A DNA stretch of 64,000 nucleotides from Solwaraspora sp. WMMD1047 (GCF_029626155.1 NZ_JARUBL010000001.1:1116001-1180000); one strand, 5' to 3'; shown: positions 42,607 through 51,224, counted from the first letter of the stretch. Numbers and translations are program-made. The notes: a model not told the origin generated them from the sequence alone.

Positions 42607-43578
42607 ATGGCTGAACGGTTGTTTCTGGTGATCGGCTACGACGGCGCGGAACTGCTCGACATCGCCTGTGTCACCTCCAGCCTCGACATCGCCAACCGGG
42701 CCGGCGCGAGCCCGGCCTATCGGACGGTCCTGGCCACCCCCGGGCGGCAGCCCATCACCTGCGACTCCGGCCTGCGGCTGGACGCCGCGGCGAGCCTGGA
42801 ACGGTTCACCGAACCGCCGGACACCGTGCTCGTCACCGGCGGCCTCGGCCACGAGCGGGCGGCGGCCAATCCGGTTCTGGTCGGCCACGTGCGCCGGCTC
42901 GCCGCACTGGCCCGGCGGGTGGCCTCGGTCTGCACCGGCTCGACGGTGCTCGCGGCGGCCGGCCTGCTGGCCAACCGCCGCGCCACCACCCACTGGATGT
43001 ACGCGGACCGGCTGGCCCGCGGCTACCCGGACGTCCGGGTCGAACGGGACCCGATCTACGTCCGGGACGGCAACGTCGCCACCTCCGGCGGGGTGACAAG
43101 CGCGTTGGACCTGACCCTGGCCTTCATCGAGGAGGACCACGGGCCCGCGCTGGCCCGCGGCGTCGCGCTCGGCGCGGTGGCGTACCTGCAACGGCCCGGC
43201 GGCCAGACCCAGCGCAGCATGTTCCTGACCAGCCGGACCTCCGACGACCGGCTGGTGCGCCGCACCACGACGCACATCGCCGGCCATCTCGGCGACGACC
43301 TGAGCACCGGGGCACTGGCCCGGGCGGCCGGGGTCAGCGAGCGGCACCTGGCGCGGTTGTTCCTGACCTGTGTGGGCGAGACCCCCGCCCAGTACGTGCG
43401 GCGGGCCCGGACCGAGGCGGCGGCGCACCTGCTGGTCTCGACCGGACTGCCGCTGGCCGCCGTGGCGCGGCGCTGCGGCTTCGGCTCGACCGAATCGCTG
43501 CGGCAGGCCTTCCTCGGCCGGTACGCCATGCCCCCGTCGCGGTACCGACTCGACCGGACACCGGTACCGGCCGGCTGA
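42607..43578 (+). CDS. GlxA-family AraC-type transcriptional regulator
   Basis: This 323-residue regulator has an N-terminal DJ-1/PfpI-like class I amidotransferase-fold domain (LFLVIGYDGAELLDIACV start, nucleophile-elbow-like VASVCTGSTVLAAAGL with Cys). The C-terminal AraC DNA-binding domain has two helix-turn-helices (LSTGALARAAGVSERHLARL and LPLAAVARRCGFGSTESLRQ). GlxA-type regulators are common in actinobacteria and often control the adjacent DJ-1 or oxidoreductase gene. No ribosome-binding site precedes the ATG; a -10-like TACGCT six bases upstream suggests a leaderless mRNA. A CsoR-type palindrome lies at the promoter. Confidence 0.9.
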   Translation: MAERLFLVIGYDGAELLDIACVTSSLDIANRAGASPAYRTVLATPGRQPITCDSGLRLDAAASLERFTEPPDTVLVTGGLGHERAAANPVLVGHVRRLAALARRVASVCTGSTVLAAAGLLANRRATTHWMYADRLARGYPDVRVERDPIYVRDGNVATSGGVTSALDLTLAFIEEDHGPALARGVALGAVAYLQRPGGQTQRSMFLTSRTSDDRLVRRTTTHIAGHLGDDLSTGALARAAGVSERHLARLFLTCVGETPAQYVRRARTEAAAHLLVSTGLPLAAVARRCGFGSTESLRQAFLGRYAMPPSRYRLDRTPVPAG

Positions 43579-43705
43579 CCGCAGGATTCCGGCACCGGTC
43601 ACCACGGATCCGGACGCGCCGCCACCGCCGGCGCTGGCGGAACGCGCCGCCGCCGGCACGATCGGTGGTGCAACGGCGACAACGATCCGGGTCAGGAGGA
43701 CGGCC

Positions 43706-44431
43706 ATGCAGATCGCGATCGTGCTATACCCCGGCCTCACCGCGCTGGACGCCATCGGGCCGTACGAGGTGCTGCGGTTCCTGCCCGAGGCCGAGGTCCG
43801 GTTCGTCGGTGCGGAGCCCGGACCGGTGGTCGCCGACAGCGGCGTGCTCTTCCTCGGCGTCACGCACGACTACGCCGAGACGCCGCGGCCGGACATCGTG
43901 CTGGTGCCCGGCTCCGGCCCCCGGACCGCCACGGCGATGGCCGACCGGCAGCTCACCGGCTGGCTCCGGCAGGTGCACGAGACGACAGCGTGGACCACGT
44001 CGGTCTGCTCCGGGGCGCTGATCCTCGGCGCCGCCGGCATTCTCGACGGGCAGCCCGCGACGACCCACTGGAACGTACAACGGGGGTTGGCCGCCGTGGG
44101 CGCCAGACCGCAGCCGGGCAAGCGGATCGTGCGGTCCGGCAAGATCGTCACGGCGGCCGGGGTCTCGGCCGGCATCGACCTGGGCCTGTGGCTGGCTGGG
44201 GAGATCGCCGGCCGGGAGCACGCCGAGACCATCCAGCTCTACATCGAGTACGACCCCAGGCCGCCGTTCGCCGCCGGCCACCCGGAACAGGCGAGCAAGG
44301 CGGTGCTGGACCGGGCCACCCGACTCGGCCGGAAGATCGCCGTCAACCGGACCGAGGCGCGCGCCATCGCGACGATCGCCTGGCGCCGCACCATCGCCGC
44401 TTTCCGTGGACGGGCCGCTACGGGGCGCTGA
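43706..44431 (+). CDS. DJ-1/PfpI family protein
   Basis: This 241-residue protein of the DJ-1/PfpI fold has an opening MQIAIVLYPGLTALDAIGPY with the conserved acidic residue, and the nucleophile elbow TTSVCSGALILGAAGIL with a reactive Cys. TTHWNVQRGL and TAAGVSAGIDLGLWLAGEIA follow. Relatives include isonitrile hydratase-like and glyoxalase III-like enzymes. It follows the GlxA-type regulator by 127 bases on the same strand, a typical regulator-target pair, and overlaps the MFS gene by 26 bases. AGGAGG before the ATG is strong. Confidence 0.88.
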   Translation: MQIAIVLYPGLTALDAIGPYEVLRFLPEAEVRFVGAEPGPVVADSGVLFLGVTHDYAETPRPDIVLVPGSGPRTATAMADRQLTGWLRQVHETTAWTTSVCSGALILGAAGILDGQPATTHWNVQRGLAAVGARPQPGKRIVRSGKIVTAAGVSAGIDLGLWLAGEIAGREHAETIQLYIEYDPRPPFAAGHPEQASKAVLDRATRLGRKIAVNRTEARAIATIAWRRTIAAFRGRAATGR

Positions 44432-45683
44432 GTCCTCGGCGTCGGGTGCGACGCGGAAGAGGGCGCCGACCTGGGGAAACGACGACTATGCCAAGATCGG
44501 TTCGGTGGGTGGGTGGGCGTTGCTCGTGCAGTCCGGGCTGGTGCTGGCGGGCTACTCGGCGGTGCGTCCGATGGCCAGTTACCGGGCCATCGAGCTGCAG
44601 GCCGACAACACCGCCATCGGGCTGCTCGCGGCGAGCTTCTCGGTGCTGCCGTTGCTGCTCGCCTACACCGTCGGCCGGCGCGCGGACCGGTTCGGTCCGG
44701 CCCGGCTGATCGTCGCCGGCACCGTCATCTTCGCGGTCGCGGGGGTGCTCGCCGCCCTCGCCGGCAACCTGCCGGTCCTGCTGGCGGCGAGCGCGCTGTT
44801 GGGGCTCGGGCACCTGGTCTGCATCGTCGGCCAGCAGTCCGCGGTCGCGGTCGGCCGGACCGGGGACCTGGACCGCGGCTTCGGCCTGCTCACCTCGGCC
44901 GGTGCCGTCGGCCAGATCGTCGGCCCGGTGCTGGCCGGCGTCGGTGCCAGCGCCGCCGGCGGCTGGTCGCCGGCCTCGGTCGGCCTGGCGATCGGAACCC
45001 TGCTCTGCGTCTCGTCGATCGCCTGCCTACCGCCGCTGCTGCGGACGGTACCCCGCCCCGACGGCCGGATCCGGCCGCCGCGGTCCAACCGGCAGGTGGC
45101 CACCGGCATGTTCGGCATCCAGGGCATGACCGCCACCCTGGTCGCCGGTGGGGTCGCGCTCGCGGCCCTGGACCTGCTCTACACGTTCCTCCCCGCCTGG
45201 GCGGACGAGCGGGGCGTCTCGGTGGTGGCGGTGGGGTGGCTGCTCGCGGCGCGGGGCACGGTCACCCTGCTGGTCCGGCTCTTCGTCGACCGGGTGGTAC
45301 GCCGTACCGGCCGCCGGATCGCGATGATGCTCGCCCTCGGCTGCGCCGGCGCCGGGCTGGTCCTGCTGCCGGTGGTGGGTCTGTGGGGAGCCCTGATCAG
45401 CATGGTGCTGTTCGGGCTCGGACTCGGGGCGTCGCAGCCGTTGACCATGTCGTGGGTGGCCGACGCGGCCCGACCCGGCACCCAGGGTGCGGCGATGGGG
45501 CTGCGGCTGACCGCCAACCGGTTGGCGCAGACCGCGTTGCCCGTCGCGGTCGGGGTCTTCTCCACCGGCGCCGCCGGGGTGTTCTGGGCGGTGGCGGCGC
45601 TGCTGGCCCTCTCCACCGGGGTGCTGACCCGGCTCCCACCGGACCGGCCCCCGGCCACCGGGGACCACGACGTCGGCGGCTGA
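44406..45683 (+). CDS. MFS transporter
   Basis: This 425-residue major facilitator superfamily permease has 12 predicted spans. The family loop 2-3 motif is YTVGRRADRFGPARLIVAG (G-x3-D-x2-G type) and the repeat in loop 8-9 is LFVDRVVRRTGRRIAMM. The sequence resembles drug or metabolite exporters. The GTG at 44406 overlaps the DJ-1 gene by 26 bases and gives a 30-residue polar lead; a GTG at 44505 that starts right at the first span is possible. The overlap suggests an operon with the DJ-1 gene and control by the GlxA-type regulator. Confidence 0.85.
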   Translation: MDGPLRGAESSASGATRKRAPTWGNDDYAKIGSVGGWALLVQSGLVLAGYSAVRPMASYRAIELQADNTAIGLLAASFSVLPLLLAYTVGRRADRFGPARLIVAGTVIFAVAGVLAALAGNLPVLLAASALLGLGHLVCIVGQQSAVAVGRTGDLDRGFGLLTSAGAVGQIVGPVLAGVGASAAGGWSPASVGLAIGTLLCVSSIACLPPLLRTVPRPDGRIRPPRSNRQVATGMFGIQGMTATLVAGGVALAALDLLYTFLPAWADERGVSVVAVGWLLAARGTVTLLVRLFVDRVVRRTGRRIAMMLALGCAGAGLVLLPVVGLWGALISMVLFGLGLGASQPLTMSWVADAARPGTQGAAMGLRLTANRLAQTALPVAVGVFSTGAAGVFWAVAALLALSTGVLTRLPPDRPPATGDHDVGG

Positions 45684-45720
45684 CCGGCCTGCTCACCGAC
45701 AGTTCGGGCCGCGGTAGTTG

Positions 45721-45764
45721 TCAGTCCAGGTCGCGGTAGTTCTCAGTCCAGGTCGCGGTAGTAG
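45721..45764. repeat. 22-bp tandem duplication at the 3' end of the GNAT gene
   Basis: TCAGTCCAGGTCGCGGTAGT starts at 45721 and again at 45743 (22-base period); a weaker third copy ends at about 45720. The copy at 45743 is the real stop and last codons of the GNAT gene (Tyr-Arg-Asp-Leu-Asp-stop). The extra copies repeat that tail, stop included, beyond the gene. Confidence 0.7.
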
Positions 45765-46222
45765 TAGTACATCGGCTCCGGGGCGTCCGGCTCGAAGTTG
45801 GTGAAGCCGTGCGCCTCGTAGAAGCGGCGGGCGTCGGTGTCCTCGCCGTCGACGTTGATCTCCAACGAGCCGGCGCCGCGGCGGCGCGCCAGCTCGCAGG
45901 CGGCCTCCAGCAGGGCGTGTCCGTACCGCCGGCCGCGCAGGTCGGGGCGGACGTAGAGCTCGTCGAGGGTGGCGACCGGGCCGGCGTACCACAGGCTCGG
46001 TCGGAACGAGAGCACCGCGACCCCGACCGCCGGTTCGCCGCCGAGCAGCACCACGAAGTGTTCGCCGGTCAGCAACTGCCGCAACCGGCTCGCGAGCACC
46101 CGCGGACCCGGCGTCGGGGTGTCGAACTCACGGTTGAAGGCGTCCAGCATCTCGGCCACCAGGTCGGCGTCGGCCACCGTGGCCGCCCGGACCGGGCGCT
46201 CGACCGGCGGCTGCGTCGTCAC
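45743..46222 (-). CDS. GNAT family N-acetyltransferase
   Basis: This 159-residue GNAT enzyme has an N-terminal VRAATVADADLVAEMLDAFN, and an acetyl-CoA site in LDELYVRPDLRGRRYGHALL with the R/Q-x-x-G-x-G/A loop. The end is typical: EINVDGEDTDARRFYEAHGF. The acceptor is unknown. The GTG at 46222 is preferred because GGGGAGG lies nine bases before it; a longer ATG start at 46303 would overlap the divergent gene. The 3' end carries a tandem duplication. Confidence 0.88.
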   Translation of the reverse strand: MTTQPPVERPVRAATVADADLVAEMLDAFNREFDTPTPGPRVLASRLRQLLTGEHFVVLLGGEPAVGVAVLSFRPSLWYAGPVATLDELYVRPDLRGRRYGHALLEAACELARRRGAGSLEINVDGEDTDARRFYEAHGFTNFEPDAPEPMYYYYRDLD

Positions 46223-46299
46223 CTGGCGCAGCCTCCCCGATCCGCCGAACGCCCGCAACGCATTATCCAGGTACGCCGGGCTGCGCCAGACTGGTCGGC

Positions 46300-47565
46300 A
46301 TGCCATACGACGTGAGCGCGGTCCGCGCCGCCTACCCCGCCCTCGCCGACGGATACGCCTACCTCGACGGTGCCGCCGGCACCCAGGTCCCGGAGACGGT
46401 GATCGAGGCGATCGCCGGCGCGTACCGGCGGGGGATCGGCAACGTGGGCGGGACCTTCCCGGCCAGCCACCGCTCCGACGGGATCGTCGCCGAGTGCCGG
46501 GCCGCGGTCGCCGACCTGGCGGGTGGGCATCCCGACGGGGTGATCCTCGGGCCGAACATGACCACCCTGACCTACCGGCTGGCGTACGCGCTGTCGCGGG
46601 GGTGGCGGGCCGGCGACGAGGTGGTGCTCTCCCGGCTCGACCACGACGCGAACGTGCGGCCGTGGGTGCAGGTCGCCGAGCGGACCGGCGCAGGCGTGCG
46701 CTGGGCCGAGGTCGATCTGGCAACCGGTGAGCTGGGCGTGGCGCAGTACGACACCCTGATCGGCCCGCGGACCCGGCTGGTGGCGGTGACGGCGGCCAGC
46801 AACGTGCTCGGCACCCGGCCGGACGTGCCGGCGATCACCGCCCGGGCCCGGGCGGCCGGGGCGGTCAGCTACGTCGACGGGGTGCACGCCAGCGCGCACG
46901 GCCCCACCGACGCGGCGGCGCTCGGCGCGGACTTCTACGCCACCAGCGCGTACAAGTGGTCCGGGCCGCACGTCGGCGCGGTGGTCGCCGACCCGGACCG
47001 GCTGGCCGGGCTGCTGCCGGACAAGCTCGCCTCGGCCAGCGACGAGGTGCCGGGGCGGTTCGAGACCGGCACCTCGCCGTTCGCCGACTTCGCCGGGGTG
47101 GTGGCGGCCGTCGACCACCTGGCCGGGCTGGACCCGACCGCCACCGGCACCCGGCGCCAGCGGCTGCTCACCTCGCTGGCCGCCGCCGAGGCGTACGAGC
47201 TGGAGCTGTTCGCGGTGCTGCTGGACGGGCTGGCGGCGATGCCGTGGGTGACCCTCTACGGCAAGCCGGCCCGGCGCACCGCGACGGCGTACTTCACGGT
47301 GGCGGGGCGGAGCCCGCGGGAGGTCTCCGGGCATCTCGCCGGGCGGCGGGTCAACGTCTGGGACGGGCACAACTACGCCTGGGAGGTCACCGCCGCGCTC
47401 GGCATCCGGTCGGCGGGCAGCGCGGTCCGGGCCGGCCTGGTCCACTACAACGACCGTGCCGACGTCGACCGCCTGCTGGCCGGCGTGGCCGAGCTGGCCG
47501 ATCGATCCCCGGCTGACCGCGCCCCGGAGCACCGCGGCCGACCGGCCCCTGGGGACGCGGGGTAG
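46300..47565 (+). CDS. Cysteine-desulfurase-like class V aminotransferase
   Basis: This 421-residue PLP enzyme is of the cysteine-desulfurase-like group. The motifs are YAYLDGAAGTQVPETVIEAI, VVLSRLDHDANVRPWVQ (PLP-contacting His), VSYVDGVHASAHGPTDAAAL (the Asp and His of the PLP site) and FYATSAYKWSGPHVGAV with the Schiff-base Lys. The active-site Cys loop of true IscS/SufS is not evident, so it may act on other substrates. It is divergent from the GNAT gene and not associated with Fe-S cluster genes. Confidence 0.87.
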   Translation: MPYDVSAVRAAYPALADGYAYLDGAAGTQVPETVIEAIAGAYRRGIGNVGGTFPASHRSDGIVAECRAAVADLAGGHPDGVILGPNMTTLTYRLAYALSRGWRAGDEVVLSRLDHDANVRPWVQVAERTGAGVRWAEVDLATGELGVAQYDTLIGPRTRLVAVTAASNVLGTRPDVPAITARARAAGAVSYVDGVHASAHGPTDAAALGADFYATSAYKWSGPHVGAVVADPDRLAGLLPDKLASASDEVPGRFETGTSPFADFAGVVAAVDHLAGLDPTATGTRRQRLLTSLAAAEAYELELFAVLLDGLAAMPWVTLYGKPARRTATAYFTVAGRSPREVSGHLAGRRVNVWDGHNYAWEVTAALGIRSAGSAVRAGLVHYNDRADVDRLLAGVAELADRSPADRAPEHRGRPAPGDAG

Positions 47566-47643
47566 ATCGCCGGCCGATCCCGGGGTGCCGGCCGCCCGCT
47601 CGCGGGACGCGGGGGCGTCGGGCCGGAGATTACGCTTCGAAGC

Positions 47644-48825
47644 ATGGGTACGTGGCGATGGCGCGGCCGGGTGGCGGACGCGGCGCTGGTGCCGGTGGTC
47701 GGCCTGGTCGCCCTCGTCGGCCTGGTGGTCCAGTCCGCCGGCATCGACCGCACCGCCGAGTGGGCGGCGCTGCTGGCCGTGCTGGTCTCGGCCGGAGCGC
47801 TCTGCTGGCGCCGCCGTCATCCGGTGGCGGTGGGCCTGCTGGCGTTGGCCGCCGTCGGTGCCTACGGCGCGCTGCTGCACCGGCCGGGCCCGATCATGCT
47901 GGTCTTCGTGGTGGCCCTCTACACCGTCGTCGACGAGGGGTACCTCGCCGTCGCGATCGGGCTCGGTCTCGCCTCGGTGGTCGCCTTCGCGGTCGCCGAC
48001 AGCTACCAGCGGACCGGGATCGCCGGCAACGGGGCGACGCTGCTGCACGCCGGCTGGCTGGTCGCGGTCATCGTCGGGGTGACCCGCAACCGGCGTGCGT
48101 ACCTCGCCGAGGCGCGGGCCCGGTCGCTCGCCGCGGAGCAGCGGACGGCGGAGGAGGCGCGGCGCCGCGCCACCGAGGAGCGGCTGCGCCTCGCCCGCGA
48201 GCTGCACGACGCGCTCGGCCACCATCTGTCACTTATCAACGTGCAGGCCAGCGCCGCGTTGCACCGTCCGGACCCCGACCGCTCCGAGCAGGCGCTGACC
48301 GCGATCAAACAGACCAGCAAGGAGCTGCTGCACGAGCTGCGTACCACGCTGAACGCGCTGCGGCAGGGGGACGCGGCGCCGACCGCCACGCCGCCCGGCC
48401 TGGCGCACCTCGACGAGCTGGTGACGACGGCCGGACGGTCCGGGCTGGCGATCCGCACCGAGCTGACCGAGACCCGCCCGCTGCCGCCCGAGGTCGACCT
48501 GGCGGCGTACCGGATCGTGCAGGAGGCGCTGACGAACGTGGCCCGGCACGCCGGGGCGACCACCGCGGTCGTCCGGGTCCGTCCGGACGGCGACGACGTG
48601 CTGGTCGAGATCGACGACGACGGTCCGGGCGAACCGGCCGTCACCGGCGGGTTGGACCGCGCCGGTGAACCGGACTCGCCCGGCAGTGGGATTCTCGGCA
48701 TGGACGAGCGGGCCAGGGCGCTGGGCGGGTCGTTGACGACCGGGCCGGGGCCGGCCGGCGGTTTCCGGGTTCGGGCTCGGCTGCCGCTGCGGCCCGGTCC
48801 GATCCCGGCGGGAGCGTCGGCGTGA
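47644..48825 (+). CDS. NarL-type (DesK-like) sensor histidine kinase
   Basis: This 393-residue kinase has five or six N-terminal membrane spans (about 12-145), a short coiled linker and a HisKA_3 domain with phospho-His188 in LARELHDALGHHLSL. The ATPase domain has the N-box YRIVQEALTNVARHAG, the D-box EIDDDGPGEP and the G-box GILGMDERARALGG. The sensor part has no extracellular domain, as in DesK-like kinases that sense membrane state. A TACGCT sits seven bases before the ATG and no clear ribosome-binding site is seen. The gene overlaps its regulator gene by four bases. Confidence 0.92.
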   Translation: MGTWRWRGRVADAALVPVVGLVALVGLVVQSAGIDRTAEWAALLAVLVSAGALCWRRRHPVAVGLLALAAVGAYGALLHRPGPIMLVFVVALYTVVDEGYLAVAIGLGLASVVAFAVADSYQRTGIAGNGATLLHAGWLVAVIVGVTRNRRAYLAEARARSLAAEQRTAEEARRRATEERLRLARELHDALGHHLSLINVQASAALHRPDPDRSEQALTAIKQTSKELLHELRTTLNALRQGDAAPTATPPGLAHLDELVTTAGRSGLAIRTELTETRPLPPEVDLAAYRIVQEALTNVARHAGATTAVVRVRPDGDDVLVEIDDDGPGEPAVTGGLDRAGEPDSPGSGILGMDERARALGGSLTTGPGPAGGFRVRARLPLRPGPIPAGASA

Positions 48826-49484
48826 TCCGGGTGCTGCTCGCCGACGACCAGACCCTGGTACGCGCCGGGTTCCGGTCCATCCTGGAGGGTGAGGACGGCA
48901 TCGAGGTGGTCGGTGAGGCAGCCGAGGGCGCCGAGGCGGTGCGCCTGGCCCGGCAGCTACGGCCGGACGTGGTGCTGATGGACATCCGGATGCCCGGTCT
49001 GGACGGCCTGGCGGCCACCCGGCAGATCGCCACCGGTGCCGAGGTCCGGGTGATCATACTGACCACGTTCGACCTGGACGACTACGTCTACGGCGCCCTG
49101 CGGGCCGGCGCGAGCGGGTTCCTGGTCAAGGACACCGAGCCGGCGGAGCTGATCCACGGGGTGCGGGTGGTGGCGCGCGGCGACGCGCTGATCGCACCGT
49201 CGATCACCCGCCGGTTGATCTCCGAGTTCACCGCGCGGGTCCCGCAGCCGGACCCCGAGCCCCGGCTGCGGGCGCTCACCGAGCGGGAACGCGAGGTGCT
49301 GGCGCTGGTCGCCGCCGGCCTGTCCAACAACGAGATCGCGGCGCGGCTGGTGCTGAGCCCGGCCACCGCGAAGACGCACGTCAGCCGGATCATGACCAAG
49401 ACCCGGGTCCGGGACCGCGCCCAGCTGGTGATCCTCGCGTACGAGGCCGGCCTGGCCCTGCCCGGCTGGCTCACCCGCTCCTGA
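48822..49484 (+). CDS. NarL/LuxR-type response regulator
   Basis: This 220-residue regulator is the partner of the kinase upstream. It has a receiver with acidic pocket ADD (7-9), phospho-Asp54 in VVLMDIRMPGLDGL, Thr-Thr at ILTTFDLDDYVY and Lys in FLVKDTEP. A LuxR helix-turn-helix follows (LTEREREVLALVAAGLSNNE and LSPATAKTHVSRIM). GTG start, four-base overlap with the kinase gene. The small membrane protein gene that converges on it is a frequent neighbour of such pairs. Confidence 0.93.
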   Translation: MIRVLLADDQTLVRAGFRSILEGEDGIEVVGEAAEGAEAVRLARQLRPDVVLMDIRMPGLDGLAATRQIATGAEVRVIILTTFDLDDYVYGALRAGASGFLVKDTEPAELIHGVRVVARGDALIAPSITRRLISEFTARVPQPDPEPRLRALTEREREVLALVAAGLSNNEIAARLVLSPATAKTHVSRIMTKTRVRDRAQLVILAYEAGLALPGWLTRS

Positions 49485-49522
49485 CGCCCGACCCGGCCGC
49501 GCCCCGAGCCGGACCGGCGGAC

Positions 49523-49861
49523 TCAGCCGGCGCGGCGGTGGCGGGTCAGGCCCAGCCCGCCCAGTGCGACGGCGAGCAGCCCGGCAACCAGGGCCAGGTA
49601 GGCCCCGCCCCGGCCGTTGCCGGTGCCGATTCCGCTGTCGGAGGTGGCCACGACCAGGCCGGCGACGACCAGGCCGAGCAGCCCGGCGGTCACGGCCAGG
49701 GTGGCTCCCCGGCGCCCGCCGAAGCGACCGGCCGGGCGGGCCAGCGCCAGCCCGCCGACCACCAGGCCGGCCAGTCCCAGTACGGCGGCGATGCTGGCGC
49801 CGAGTCGCCCGGCGCTCATGGTGGTGACACTGGCTGCGGCGAGCAGGTGCTGGGTGTGCAT
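49523..49861 (-). CDS. Small membrane protein (DUF6223-like)
   Basis: This 112-residue protein has three hydrophobic segments (about 22-42, 55-74 and 86-105). The segments are Gly/Ala/Leu-rich, and a basic GRFGGRRGAT loop follows the first. It resembles the DUF6223 group of actinobacterial membrane proteins; this is a pattern match from memory. The gene faces the response regulator with a 38-base gap. A start at the second Met (about residue 15) is possible. Confidence 0.55.
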   Translation of the reverse strand: MHTQHLLAAASVTTMSAGRLGASIAAVLGLAGLVVGGLALARPAGRFGGRRGATLAVTAGLLGLVVAGLVVATSDSGIGTGNGRGGAYLALVAGLLAVALGGLGLTRHRRAG

Positions 49862-50013
49862 CGGGAGTTCCCCTCGTCGACCGGACGGCTACCTGCGGCA
49901 GCGTAGGTACCGACGGGGTCACCGGTCGTCATGCCGCAGTTGCCGGTCGGCCTACCACCCGGGTCGCGTCCGACCGCTTCGGCGTACCACCGGGGTTGTG
50001 TTTCCCGGGGTCG

Positions 50014-50400
50014 TCACCCGCGGCCGGCGGGCTCGAAGAGCTCGACCAGGTTGCCGGCGGGGTCGGCGAGGAGGATCTGCCGGCCACCCGGGCCGGCGAC
50101 CACCTCGCTGCGCAACGGCAGTCCGGCCGCGGTCAGCCGGCGGATCTCGGCGTCCAGATCGTCCACCACCAGGTGTACGCGGTTGTGCCCGGCGCCGGCG
50201 GTCTCCGGTGGCGTGGCCCGGGCGCCGGAACTGGCCGGTCCGGACAGCAGCAGCCGCAGCGGCCCGCGCACCACGTCGGCGAAGGCGGGCGCGGCGCTGG
50301 AGTGCAGGCTGAAGCCGAGGTGTCCGGTGTAGAAGTCGATCGCCGTCTGCACGTCGTCGACGAGGTAGCGCACGCTGGCGTACCGGTCGGGGGTTGTCAT
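50014..50400 (-). CDS. VOC (glyoxalase/bleomycin-resistance fold) protein
   Basis: This 128-residue single VOC module has paired beta-alpha-beta units (VRYLVDDVQTAIDFYTGHLG and NRVHLVVDDLDAEIRRLTAA). The metal-site positions include His76 and Glu120 (DPAGNLVELFEP). It contains no Cys, so it is not an ArsI-type C-As lyase despite its ArsR-linked context. The first bases overlap the end of the ArsR/phosphatase fusion gene by four (50397-50400), so the two are co-transcribed and probably translationally coupled. Substrate unknown. Confidence 0.85.
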   Translation of the reverse strand: MTTPDRYASVRYLVDDVQTAIDFYTGHLGFSLHSSAAPAFADVVRGPLRLLLSGPASSGARATPPETAGAGHNRVHLVVDDLDAEIRRLTAAGLPLRSEVVAGPGGRQILLADPAGNLVELFEPAGRG

Positions 50401-51194
50401 GGTCTGACCTCCTGGTGAGCGTCGGTGTCGAGAGTCGGCATCAGGTGGCGCAGCCGGGTGTCGATGTCGGCGGCGGTGCGCTGGAAGGCGGGGTAGCTGG
50501 CCTGGTCGGTGGCGCCGGCCGGGACCGGGTCCGGGATGCTCCAATGTGTCCGGCTGGGCGGCCCAGCCAGGTGGCGGCACGCCTCGCGGGCCCTGTCGCA
50601 GAGGGTGACCAGGTGGTCGAAGCGCCGGTCCGCGAGGCTCTCCAGCTGTCGGGGACGGGATTCGACGGTGGCGATGCCGTAGCGCTCGCGGAGCACCCGT
50701 ACGACGTTGGGGTGGATCCGTTGCCTGGGTTGGGTGCCGGCGCTGGCGACCTCGACGCGCCCGCCGGCCCGGTGCCGCAACAGGGCCGCCGCGATGGGCG
50801 AGCGGGCGCTGTTGCCGGTGCAGACGAAGAGCACGGCGGCCCGGGGCCGGCCGCTCGGCGGCACCGGCGCCGCCGGGCTGGCCGGACGCGGCGTCGGGTG
50901 CAGGGCCGGGTGCAGGGCGGTCCCGGCGTCGGTCAGCGCGGTCGCGCAGCGGTCCAGGTCCAGGTGGTAGTAGCTGTCCCGGCCGTCGAAGCTGCTGCGG
51001 GTGGCGGTGACGAGGCCGCCGTCGCGCAGCAGCCGCAGGTGGTACGAGACCAGATTCTGCGGCTGGCCGACCAGTGCCACCAGCTCCCGGACCCGCAGGT
51101 CGCTGCGGGCCAGCTCGGTCAGCAGGGCCCAGCGCAGCGGGTGGGCGGCCAACTGGACGAAGGGTGGTGCGGCGGCTTGACCGGTCGGAGCCAT
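50397..51194 (-). CDS. Fusion of ArsR-type repressor and low-molecular-weight phosphatase/arsenate reductase domain
   Basis: This 265-residue fusion has an ArsR winged helix at about 8-85 (LRWALLTELARSDLRVRELV, recognition helix QPQNLVSYHLRLLRDGGLV). A Pro-rich linker (about 97-117) leads to an LMW-PTP domain (about 120-255) with the phosphate loop VLFVCTGNSARSP (Cys-x5-Arg) and a DPVPAG-type Asp loop. LMW-PTP folds include thioredoxin- or mycoredoxin-linked arsenate reductases. The ATG at 51194 is favoured since TATTCT (-10) lies exactly six bases upstream on this strand, suggesting leaderless transcription; an ATG at 51209 is in frame. The upstream palindrome is its probable operator. Confidence 0.85.
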   Translation of the reverse strand: MAPTGQAAAPPFVQLAAHPLRWALLTELARSDLRVRELVALVGQPQNLVSYHLRLLRDGGLVTATRSSFDGRDSYYHLDLDRCATALTDAGTALHPALHPTPRPASPAAPVPPSGRPRAAVLFVCTGNSARSPIAAALLRHRAGGRVEVASAGTQPRQRIHPNVVRVLRERYGIATVESRPRQLESLADRRFDHLVTLCDRAREACRHLAGPPSRTHWSIPDPVPAGATDQASYPAFQRTAADIDTRLRHLMPTLDTDAHQEVRP

Positions 51195-51200
51195 GCCCCG

Positions 51201-51224
51201 AGAATACATCAAATGAGCTTGATG
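51201..51224. promoter_or_regulatory. ArsR-type operator at divergent start sites
   Basis: CATCAA (51207-51212) and TTGATG (51219-51224) are perfect inverted arms six bases apart, like ATCAA-N6-TTGAT sites of ArsR-family repressors. On the minus strand the site lies just upstream of TATTCT (51206-51201), the -10 of the ArsR fusion. On the plus strand it contains the ATG of the APC permease (51213). One bound dimer could silence both genes. Confidence 0.7.

Noticed and set aside
38262-45683. Secondary-metabolite gene cluster
   Set aside because: A STAND regulator and an MFS exporter are present, but no polyketide, peptide, terpene or other biosynthetic core genes were seen.
46300-47565. IscS/SufS of an Fe-S assembly operon
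   Set aside because: The PLP-enzyme fold is clear, but no active-site Cys loop and no suf or isc neighbours are seen, so it is left as a desulfurase-like protein.
50014-50400. ArsI-type organoarsenical lyase
   Set aside because: The VOC protein is linked to an ArsR-type gene but has no Cys, so the thiol pair needed for ArsI is absent.
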